From: Streptomyces tuirus
GTDB taxonomy: Bacteria > Actinomycetota > Actinomycetes > Streptomycetales > Streptomycetaceae
Direction of reading: 5' to 3'
Length of the DNA: 64,000 bases
Assembly: GCA_018195615.1 (NCBI GenBank)
Contig: JAGTPG010000002.1
Span: 4,023,501 to 4,087,500 of the forward strand
Under the pieces are notes generated by a model that saw only the letters and a list, made by a program, of their open reading frames with translations, had not been told where the DNA came from and made no database searches. Positions 56,346 through 64,000 of this stretch are shown here, one piece after another. A program made the position numbers and the translations under genes. Within the stretch, counting starts at the first letter, position 1. Each line of letters begins with the position of its first letter.

Positions 56346-56664
56346 ATGCCCAGCTCAGAAAGGCACTTACCCTGGCACCGGACGCGAGCGCGCTCGGCCG
56401 TATCGCTTCCCACGCGCTACGTGTCCTCGGGTCTCTGGGGAGGGAACGTCCTGCTCATCGACGACACCTGGACCACCGGGCACCATGCGCAGTCCGCCGC
56501 CACAGCATTGAAGGCCGCTGGAGCAGGTACGGTGGCAGTCGTCGTCCTGGGACGCCATCTCAACCCCTCCTACGGCGAGACCGCGACGCATGCAACAGGC
56601 GCGGCTGCGCCGCTTCTCCTGGGGCGCCTACGCCCTGAAGCCCTGGGATCATGCGCAGGCGTGA
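56346..56664 (+). pseudogene. Phosphoribosyltransferase, 3' fragment
   Basis: Pieces of a ComF/PRT-type phosphoribosyltransferase in three frames: LRKALTLAPDASALGR, then YRFPRATCPRVSGE, then NVLLIDDTWTTGHHAQSAAT (the PRPP-binding DDTxTTG motif), AVVVLGRHLNPSYG and, after another shift, LRRFSWGAYALKPWDH before a stop at 56662-56664. The N-terminal half is absent upstream of 56346. Unlike the simply frameshifted genes this one is also truncated, so I call it a pseudogene. Confidence 0.65.
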
Positions 56665-56769
56665 CCGTCGTCATGCCGTCTCTGCCGAGTTGTCGGGCCA
56701 GGCCCGAGCAGCCAAAGCGGGCCCCTCCATCCACTCCTTCCGGGCCTTCGCGGATCGTCTACAGTCGGG

Positions 56770-58278
56770 TCATAGACCGAGCACGACGGACTTCCACTCC
56801 AAGAACTGCGCGAGGCCCTCGAACCCCGATTCACGCCCAAGCCCGACTGCTTGAAGCCACCGAACGGCAAGGTGTCATCGAAGGACAGGTTCGTGTTCAC
56901 CCAGACGAAGCCGGCATCGAGCTCAGCTGCCACACGGTGTGCACGGGAAACATCCTTGGTCCAGACGGTGGCGGCCAGCCCGTAGGGCGTCCCGTTGGCG
57001 ATCTCGAGCGCCTCCTCGACGGTGTCGAAAGGCGTGAGGACCAAGACGGGCCCGAAGATCTCCTCGCGCGCGATCCGAACACTGGGATCGCTCGCCACAC
57101 AGACCGTCGGCTCGAAGTAGAAGCCTTCCCGGTCGACCGGCCGGCCACCCGCCAATACCTCTGCGCCGTCGACGACTCCGCCTTCGACGTACTCGAGGAC
57201 CCGTGCTCGCTGCTTCTCACTGATCAGCGGACCGAGACGAGTCGACTCCAGGAGGCCGTGACCCACCGTCCATTCCTGCGCAGCGTCGACTACCTTCGAT
57301 GAGAGCTCGTCAAGGACGGTCCGCTGCACCAGCAGCCGAGAGCCGGCGAAGCACATCTGACCCGCGTTCACGAAGATCGAGAACGCCGTCGTCTCAGCCG
57401 CCCGGTCCAGGTCGGCGTCGTCGAACACGATCACCGGGGACTTGCCGCCCAGTTCGAGCGACACCCGCTTGAGGTCGCCCGCGGAGGCTTCGACGATCTT
57501 CTTACCCACCTCGGTCGATCCCGTGAAGGAGATCTTGCGAACCTTGGGGTGCGCGACCAGGGCGGCACCGGCCTCGTGTCCCAGGCCGGGAACGATGTTG
57601 ACGACGCCCGGCGGGAAGCCCGCCTCACAGACCAGCTCGCCGAGTCGCAGCGCCGACAGTGGAGTCTCCTCCGCCGGCTTGAGCACGACGGCGCATCCCG
57701 CGGCCAACGCCGGCGCCAGCTTCTGCGCGGCCATGAGGAGCGGCATGTTCCACGGAGTGATCAGTCCGACCACGCCGACCGGTTGCCGGACGCCGTAGCC
57801 GTGAAACGCCGGACCGAACTCACCCTCGGGGCGCTCGTCCGGCACGCTGAGGGTGGCTGTCGTTCCCTCGATCTTGGTCGCCCATCCCGCGTAGTACCGC
57901 AGGGATTCCACCGAGCCCTGGACATTGAGGTCGCGGGCGAGCCAGATGGGCTGTCCTTGGTTCCGCACTTCGAGCTCGGCGAACTCCTCGGCGTGCTGTT
58001 CAAGCAGATCGGCCAGATTCCACAGGAGCTTCTGGCGCGTGGCGGGTGTCATTCGTCGCCACGCGGCGGAGCGCATGGCGCGCTCCGCCGCCTCGACCGC
58101 AAGGTCGATGTCGGCCGCTCCCCGCACGCCACCGAGGCGAGCCGTTGTCCGGTCGCGGGGTCGTACGTGGGAAGCTGCGGCCGTCCTGGGCGGGCTGCCA
58201 CTTTCCGTCGATGAGCATCCCGCGCTCCGAGGAGACGAACTTCGCGACCTCGGGCGAGACCTCGGGAATACCGGTCAT
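56770..58278 (-). CDS. Aldehyde dehydrogenase (three frameshifts)
   Basis: NAD-dependent aldehyde dehydrogenase of about 503 residues: VGVVGLITPWNMPLLMAAQK, VLKPAEETPLSALRLGELVC, KISFTGSTEVGKKIVEAS (NAD loop), VSLELGGKSPVIVFDDADLD (catalytic Glu), FVNAGQMCFAGSRLLV (catalytic Cys), EEIFGPVLVLTPFDTVEEAL and LPFGGFKQSGLG. The N-terminus MTGIPEVSPEVAKFVSSERG is separated from the core by breaks at about 58165 and 58110; the end FEGLAQFLEWKSVVLGL by one at about 56850. Start ATG at 58278 with GAAGGA, overlapping by one base the TGA of an alcohol-dehydrogenase remnant. Confidence 0.88.
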
Positions 58279-58370
58279 CACATTCCTTCTATGACTAGGA
58301 CGAGCTTGACGGTCTGACCCGGGCGGGCATCCTCGAGTACCTGGTCGATCTGGTCGATCTGGTCGAACGG
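58278..58370 (-). pseudogene. Alcohol dehydrogenase, last 30 codons only
   Basis: Directly upstream of the ALDH start the minus strand reads LPFDQIDQIDQVLEDARPGQ followed by TVKLVLVIEGM and a TGA that shares its A with the ALDH ATG. The pattern F(D/E)QIDQxLEDARxGxTVKLVL is the C-terminus of zinc alcohol dehydrogenases. The rest of the gene is missing; the permease ends 57 bp farther up. The IDQ unit is duplicated. Confidence 0.7.
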
Positions 58371-58426
58371 TAAGCCAGGCCGAGTCGATCGACCGGGAAC
58401 GGCCTGCTACGACCCCCACTGGCTTG

Positions 58427-59852
58427 TCAGGCCACCTGGTGCGTCTTGGACCGGGTGCGCTTGGTGAACAGGTAGCCGATACGAGGATGACCGACCACAC
58501 CGCCCACACGTACAGGCCGAGACGGGTGTCGGCGTCGCTGGCCATCAGGACGGCGACGAAGAGCAACGCGGCCATGGCGACCCAGTTGGTGACCGGGGCA
58601 CCCGGCATCCGGAAGTCGGAGGCCGGCAGCAGTCCGGCACGTACTCGTGAGCGGTAGCGCAGGTGCGCGGCGAGGATTATGGTCCAGGTCCACAGCGCGG
58701 CGCAGGCGACAATCGAGGTGATGTAGACGAATGCCTTGTGCGGAGCGACAGCGTTGACGACGATGCCGGTGCCCATCACCAGGGCCGAGAGGACGAGAGC
58801 GGGCAGGGGAAGCCGGCGCCCGCTGAGCTTCTTGAGCGAAGCCGGCGCCTCCCCGTTGACGGCCAGCCCGCGCAGCATCCGACCGGTGGAGTACATGCCG
58901 GAGTTACAGGACGACAGGGCGGCGCTGAGGATGACGAAGTTCATGATTCCGGCCGCACCGGGGATGCCAACCTTGGCGAAGACCTGCACGAAGGGGCTGA
59001 CTCCCGGGTGTACTGCGTCCAGCTGAAGACCGACAGCAGGACGATCAGCGCGCCGAGGTAGAAGATCCCTATGCGGACAGGCACGCTGTTGATCGCTTTG
59101 CGGATGCTTTCCTTGGGGTTCTTTGCCTCGCCTGCGGTGATGCCGATGAGCTCGATTCCGCCGTAGGCGAAGATGACGCCCTGCATGGCAATCATGGACT
59201 GCCAGGCACCGTGCGGCGCGAAGCCGCCGTCCTTCCACAGATGACTGACCGAGGCGCTGTCACCGGCGGTCGAGAATCCGAAGGTGAGGACACCGACGCC
59301 GATGACGATCAGGGCGACAATGGCGACGACCTTGATCGCGGAGAACCAGAACTCCAGTTCGCCGAAGAGCTTCACGGAGACGAGGTTGGTGGCGAAGAGC
59401 ACCACCAGCGCGACCGCGGCCGTGGCCCAGGTGGGAATCGCGGGCCACCAGTAGTTGATATACGCGCCCGCGGCGGTCACCTCGGCCATGCACACAGCGG
59501 TCCACAGGGCCCAGTAGCTCCAGCCGGTGGTGAAGCCCGCGAACGGGCCCAGGAACTCACGGGCGTGGTCGGCGAAGCTGCCGGAGGTCGGGCGGTAGGT
59601 GAGCATCTCGCCCAGGGCCCGCATGACGAAGTAGATGATGATGCCGCCTGCGGCGTAACAGGCGATCAGACTGGGCCCTATGGATGCGATGGCGTTGCTG
59701 GATCCGTAGAAGAGGCCGGTTCCGAGGGCTCCGCCGATGGCGATCATCTGGATCTGGCGGGATCCGAGTTCGCGGCGGTAGCCCTCTTCGGTCGTGGTCT
59801 GGGTGGCGGTCTGGCTGTTGCCATGGTTCTGCTCGGTCTGTGCTGTGGTCAT
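58427..59852 (-). CDS. Amino-acid permease (APC family, two frameshifts)
   Basis: About 475 residues with twelve helices of the AroP/GabP/AnsP group: ELGSRQIQMIAIGGALGTGL (family start), GGIIIYFVMRALGEMLTYRP, FAGFTTGWSYWALWTAVCMA, FAYGGIELIGITAGEAKNPK (substrate/Na motif), and after the first break FVILSAALSSCNSGMYSTGR. Breaks at about 59008 and 58480 need one base each; the end then reads YLFTKRTRSKTHQVA. It imports an amino acid or amine and stands in the catabolic block with an aldehyde dehydrogenase. Start ATG at 59852 with AAAGG 9 bases upstream. Confidence 0.88.
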
Positions 59853-60012
59853 GATGGCGCACCTTTCTTTCCACCGCGTCTGTAGGGGACGGGCGCGGCG
59901 GGGTCCAGGAGGACGACTCCGTGGGGCAGTCGCTGGGCGTTGGTGAGGGAGTGCACGGAGGCGGTGTCCTCGCCTTGCGGAACGGTGCGGGGTCTTCCGG
60001 CGCGGATGTCAT
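59849..60012 (-). other. Unrecognised short coding segment before permease
   Basis: A reading frame ending QRLPHGVVLLDPAAPVPYRR and GAPS stops in a TGA that overlaps the permease ATG (ATGA), as in coupled genes. Going upstream it joins MTSAPEDPAPFRK only if one base is restored near 59970. The piece is about 55 residues and unrecognised; it may be a small leader gene or the end of a deleted one. The rest of 59853-60123 shows nothing else. Confidence 0.35.
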
Positions 60013-60123
60013 GAGGCGGGCGGGGTGCGGCCCAAAAACTGCCAGGCCAAGCGGTGGAGAGCTACGTCGCCCGGGTCGCGGGTCGTGCTTCTGGGGCACC
60101 GGTGGTCTGGTATCCGGGTCCGA

Positions 60124-60160
60124 CGTCGTTTCCGGGCCGGTCGGCGGCCCGGAAACGACG
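60124..60160 (-). terminator. Terminator of ALDH/ADH operon
   Basis: CGTCGTTTCCGGGCC and its exact complement, separated by GGTCGGC, give a 15-bp stem with a seven-base loop starting 8 bp after the second aldehyde dehydrogenase stop. Confidence 0.88.
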
Positions 60161-60168
60161 AGGACAGG

Positions 60169-61610
60169 TCACAGGTAGATGGACTGGTACTGCAGGTAGG
60201 CGGCCATGCCTTCGGGCCGAGCTCCCGGCCGAGACCGCTGTTCTTGAAGCCGCCCAACGGCGAGCCGGGGTCGGCGCGGAAGCGGTTGATGCCGACGGCG
60301 CCGGTGCGCACCCGGCGGGCCACGGCGGCCCCACGATCCGGGTCGGCCGTCCAGACGCTGCCGCCGAGCCCGTAGTCGGAGTCGTTGGCGAGCCGGACGG
60401 CGTCGTCCGGCTCGTCGTAGGCGATGAGGGACAGCACCGGACCGAAGATCTCCTCGCGGGCGATGGTCGCGTTGTTGTCCACGTCGGCGAAGATGGTCGG
60501 CTCGACGAACCACCCCTTGTCCTGGCCCTTCGGGCGGCCGCCGCCGGTCGTCACCCGGCCGCCCTCGGCCAGGCCCTTGGCGATGTACCCCTCCACCCGG
60601 TCGCGCTGAATGGCGGTGGCGAGCGGTCCGACCCGGGTTTCAGGGTCCAGAGCATCGCCGATGCGCTGGGAGCGCACCAGCTCGGTGAAGGCGTCGACCA
60701 CCTCGGCGTAGCGGCTGCGCGGGCAAGCACCCGGGTGCCCAGGTGACACGTCTGACCGCTGTTGATCATGGTGGCGGTGAAGAGGTTCTCGCCGATCTTC
60801 TCCAGGTCGAGGTCCGCGTCGTCCAGGATGATCGCCGCGGACTTGCCGCCGAGTTCCAGGGTGACCGGACGCAGCAGTCGCCCGCAGGTCTCGGCGATAG
60901 CACGCCCGGCGGCCGTCGAGCCGGTGAACGCGACCTTGTCGACGTTCGGGTGGGCGACCAGGTACGCACTGACCTCGCGGCCCGCGGGACGATGTTGATC
61001 ACGCCGGCCGGAACCCCCGCCGCCTCGGCGGCCTCGGCGAGCAGGAAGGCGTCGAGCACGGTCTCGGGCGACGGCTTGAGCACGACCGTACAGCCGGTGG
61101 CCATCGCGGGGCGAGCTTGAACATGCTCAGCATCTGCGGGTAGTTCCACGGCACGATGGCCGCGACCACACCGACGGGCACCCTGCGCACCGCGGTGGAA
61201 CCCCCGAAGAACCCGGGCCGGATCTCCTCGAAGGAGGTCTCCCTGGCCAGTTTGGCGTAGTAGCGCAGCACGACCGCCGGGACGTGGCCCTCGCGCGTCC
61301 GGGAGACGGCGATCGGCATGCCGTTCTGGCTGCTCACCCGCTCGGCGAATCCCTCGGAGCGCTCGTCGATGGCGTCGGCGAAGCGTTCCATGACCTCGGC
61401 GCGGCGGTGTGGCTCCCAGTCGGCCCAGCCTCCCGGCGTGTCGAAGGCCTTGCGTGCCGCGGCGACGGCGGCGTCGATGTCGGCCTCGGCACCGTCCGGC
61501 ACCCGGCCCAGGGGCTGCTCGGTGCTGGCGTTGACGGGCGTGATCACTCGGTCGGTGCTCGGCTTCGTCCAGGCGCCGCCTATGTAGAGGGCGTTGTACT
61601 GAAGATCCAC
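60169..61610 (-). CDS. Aldehyde dehydrogenase (four frameshifts)
   Basis: About 481 residues: ALYIGGAWTKPSTDRVITPV, VGVVAAIVPWNYPQMLSMFK, ATGCTVVLKPSPETVLDAFL, VAFTGSTAAGRAIAETCG, VTLELGGKSAAIILDDADLD (catalytic Glu), MINSGQTCHLGTRVL (catalytic Cys), EEIFGPVLSLIAYDEPDDAV and GFKNSGLGRELG, ending MAAYLQYQSIYL. Breaks at about 61110, 60987, 60720 and 60205 each fit one lost base, giving a whole number of codons. It lies 27 bp after the alcohol dehydrogenase on the same strand, suggesting that an alcohol is oxidised stepwise to the acid. Start ATG/GTG at 61610. Confidence 0.9.
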
Positions 61611-61637
61611 GATCAGTCTCCTTCTCTGGTTGCTTGG

Positions 61638-62737
61638 TCAGGCGAACGTCAGGACGGGTTTTACGGCCAGGCCCTTCTCCATGTCCTCCACGGCCTGGTT
61701 GATGTCCGCGAAGGGGTAGGTCTTGACGACCCGGTCGATGGGAAGGCGGCCCTGCCGGTAGAGGTCGACGAGCTTGGGGATGAAGGTGCGCGGCACGCTG
61801 TCGCCCTGGTGGATGCCGCGCACCGTCCGTCCGAACAGCAAGGTGGACACGTTGAAGGTGACCTCGGACTGGGGCCCGGCCGAGCCGATCAGACCGCAGA
61901 CGCCGCCCTGGTTGAGGACTTCGACGGACTGGCGCAGCACGCTGGGCACGCCCGTGCTCTCCACCGTGTAGTCGAGTCCCAGACCACCGGTGATCTCCCG
62001 GAGGCATGTGACGACGTCGCTATCGGCTGCGTCGACCACGTGCGTGGCGCCCAGTTCCCTGGCCAGCTCCAGACGGGCTCCGTTGATGTCGACGACGGCG
62101 ATGGTGGTGCAGCCCGCGACCACCGCGGCCATCACGGAACTCATGCCGACCCCGCCCGCGCCAAAGACGGCGATGCTGCTCCCGACCTGCGGGCGCAGGG
62201 AGTTGAGGACTCCGCCCGCGCCGGTCTGTATGCCGCAGCCCAGCGGGGCCAGCAACTCCAGGGGCGCGTCCCGGTCGACCTTGACCACGTTGCGCTCGGT
62301 GGCCAGGGCGTGGGTGGCGAAGGACGACTGCCCGAAGAACCCGCCGTGCACGTCCCCCTCCGCGCGGTGCAGCACCGTGCTGCCATCGGCGCGGATACCG
62401 GTGAAATTACGTGTTGCGAGCTGGTCGCAGTAAGCGGGGCGCCCCTCTGTGCACATACGGCAGGCGCCGCACGAGTTGAAGGTGAGCACGACGTGATCAC
62501 CGGGTTCGACGTAGGTCACTCCGTCGCCGACAGCCTCGACCACGCCGGCGCCCTCATGGCCGAACACCGCCGGCAGCGGGAACGGCCGCAGTTGGTCGCG
62601 GGCGTTCAGATCCGTGTGGCAGATACCGACGCCGACCAGTCGTACGACGACCTCTCCCGCGCGGGTTCGTCCAGCTCAAGGGGCACCAGGCAGAACGGTG
62701 TGCCCCTGTCCTCGGTCACAGCGGCGGTGATGCGCAT
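61638..62737 (-). CDS. Zinc alcohol dehydrogenase, aryl-alcohol type (one frameshift)
   Basis: About 366 residues. Catalytic zinc: GICHTDLNARD and FGHEGAGVVEAVGDG. Structural zinc: CGACRMCTEGRPAYC. Substrate/NAD region: CGIQTGAGGVLN (the third zinc Cys in GCGIQTGAG), FGAGGVGMSSVMAA and VDINGARLELA. This pattern is of the class III/aryl-alcohol dehydrogenases. A break at about 62660 separates MRITAAVTEDRG from the core. Start ATG at 62737 with AAGGA 8 bases upstream. It lies between an aminotransferase and an aldehyde dehydrogenase on the same strand; all three may form an operon. Confidence 0.9.
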
Positions 62738-62781
62738 CTCTCGGATCCTTCGGCCAGGGGGGTGGTTTCAAGCGGCGCCTG

Positions 62782-63878
62782 TCATCGCGCGCCGACGGAC
62801 GGGCTCACGTCCAGCACCGCCTTGAGGAACTGGTCGTTCTCCGCCGCGGTGCCGATCGTGACCCTCAACGCGCCCTCGGGGCAGGGGCGTACGAGCACCC
62901 CGCGCTCCTGGCACGCGGCCGCGTACCGCGCGGACAGGTCCCCCACCGGCAGGTACAGGAAGTTGGCGTGGGATCTGGGCAGGGAAATGCCTGTCGCCTC
63001 CAAGAACGTGTGCACGCGCTCGCGCTCCCGGACGACTGCCGTGACCCTCTCGTGCAGTTCCTCCCGGGCCGTCGGTGTGAGCGAGGCGAGCGCGGCGGCC
63101 TGCGCGAGAGCGGAGACCCCGAACGGGATTCCCAGCCGGCGCACCACGTCGACGATCTGCGGAGCGCCCACGAGATAGCCGACGCGCAGACCGGCCAGAC
63201 CGTATGCCTTGCTGAACGTCCGCAACGCCACCACGTTGGAGTGCTGGGCGGCGAGGGCGATACCGTCCGCCGCGGTGGGGTCGTCGACGTACTCGCGGTA
63301 GGCCTCGTCCACCACGACGAGCACATGGTCGGGCAGGGCGTTGACGAAGCGGCGCAGTTCCTCGGCACCGACCACGGTGCCGGTCGGGTTGTTGGGGTGC
63401 AGACCAGCACCACCCGGGTCCGGTCGGTGACCCGCGCCGCCATTGCCTCCAGGTCGTGCCGGTGCTCGCTCAGCGGCACGGGGACGGGCACGGCACCTGC
63501 GGCGATGGTGACGTTGCGGTAGAGCGGGAAGCTAGGAGCGGCGAACACGACCTCGTCGCCCGGCCCGGCGAAAGCCCAGATGAGGTCTCGGATGAGTGCC
63601 GAAGAGCCGGTACCGACAGCGACCGCGTCCTGCGGGACGTTCAGCAGCCCGGCCAGCGTGGTCACCAGTTGGGTGCCGGCGAAGTCCGGGTAGCGGTTGA
63701 CCTCGTCCAGGTGAGCCGCCAGGGCGGCCCGCACGCTGTCCAGCGGCGCGAAGGGCGATTCGTTCGAGGCCAGCTGGACGAAGTCGGTTCGTCCGTCGTC
63801 AGCGGCACCCCGGCCGGGCCGGTACGACGGCAGCGCCGCGAGATGTGCGCGCACCGGCACGGTTGAAGTCGGATGCAT
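62782..63878 (-). CDS. HisC-type aminotransferase (one frameshift)
   Basis: PLP enzyme of about 365 residues of the histidinol-phosphate/aromatic aminotransferase class: QLASNESPFAPLDSVRAAL, GTGSSALIRDLIWAFAGPGD, then after one missing base at about 63402 NNPTGTVVGAEELRRF, VLVVVDEAYREYVDD (cofactor Asp/Tyr), RTFSKAYGLAGLRVGYLVG (PLP Lys in SKAYG) and ANFLYLPVG. Because it sits beside oxidative genes, not his genes, a role with an aromatic or other amino acid is likelier than histidine synthesis. Start ATG at 63878 with GAGAGG upstream. Confidence 0.9.
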
Positions 63879-63913
63879 GTCGTTCCTCTCTCACACGGTC
63901 AGTTGGAGGGCGT

Positions 63914-63944
63914 GCGGCGACGGGGCGGTGTGCGGCCCCGCCGC
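63914..63944 (-). terminator. Possible terminator upstream of aminotransferase
   Basis: CGGGGC-GGTGTGCG-GCCCCG forms a 6-bp stem, extended by GCGG/CCGC around an internal loop. It lies 27 bp after the stop of a gene that enters from the window edge. Confidence 0.45.
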
Positions 63945-63970
63945 GTCTTGCTCCGTCAAAGGGCAGGGGA

Positions 63971-64000
63971 TCAGCCGAGTCCGTCAGCGCCGACCTGGAC
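63971..64000 (-). CDS. 3' end of an unidentified gene
   Basis: The last ten codons of a minus-strand frame, VQVGADGLG and a TGA at 63971-63973, reach the window edge. Too short to name. Confidence 0.35.
   Translation of the reverse strand, partial: VQVGADGLG

Overview
The window is high-GC actinobacterial DNA, almost certainly from a Streptomyces chromosome. Third codon positions are nearly all G or C. GTG and TTG starts are common, several genes look leaderless, and the gene families and neighbourhoods are typical of Streptomyces: tricorn protease, a SepX/GlpR-type membrane protein beside a MoeA paralogue, fruR-fruK-fruA, and a TetR gene next to hrdD. No plasmid or phage backbone is visible.

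Layout. 0-2.5 kb: end of a serine hydrolase, a DUF1876 protein, an EamA transporter and a YbaK-like deacylase. 2.5-10.4 kb: FdhA-type dehydrogenase, a TetR/MMPL pair with an operator, a tricorn protease and a small stress protein. 10.4-14.5 kb: a translationally coupled Baeyer-Villiger monooxygenase/hydrolase/SDR operon divergent from a MerR regulator. 14.5-22.2 kb: exonuclease III, a GNAT, tRNA-Ala, then a minus-strand block galU-moeA(glp)-moaC-mogA-GNAT-glpR/sepX that joins molybdopterin-type genes to a cell-division membrane protein. 22.2-36 kb: penicillin acylase, K+/H+ antiporter, MFS pump with a structured leader, FmdB-like zinc ribbon, MTA phosphorylase, RcpC/CpaB-like protein, MscL, LtrA, S58 peptidase, lipoprotein L,D-transpeptidase and a DUF6227 protein. 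36-40 kb: the fructose PTS operon fruR-fruK-(50-aa ORF)-fruA. 40-50 kb: two DHA2 efflux pumps with WYL and TetR regulators, a 62-bp tandem repeat, TetR, hrdD with a SigR-type promoter, a GNAT, and a DODA-type dioxygenase divergent from MarR. 50-53.8 kb: an M6-type metalloprotease and a double-IclR regulator. 53.8-56.8 kb: a patchwork of gene remnants (ThiF fragment, RacP, IS5-type remnant, DinB protein, phosphoribosyltransferase fragment) that looks like an insertion/rearrangement zone. 56.8-64 kb: a minus-strand catabolic region with an aminotransferase, a zinc alcohol dehydrogenase, two aldehyde dehydrogenases, an amino-acid permease and the last codons of a second alcohol dehydrogenase.

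A major property of the sequence is about 45 apparent frameshifts in otherwise well-conserved genes, roughly one per 1.4 kb. Nearly all are explained by loss of one G or C in a G/C run, and adding the inferred bases back makes each affected gene a whole number of codons. I read these as sequencing or consensus errors, not as biological decay, and I give merged coordinates for such genes with the break points noted. True remnants are marked as pseudogenes.
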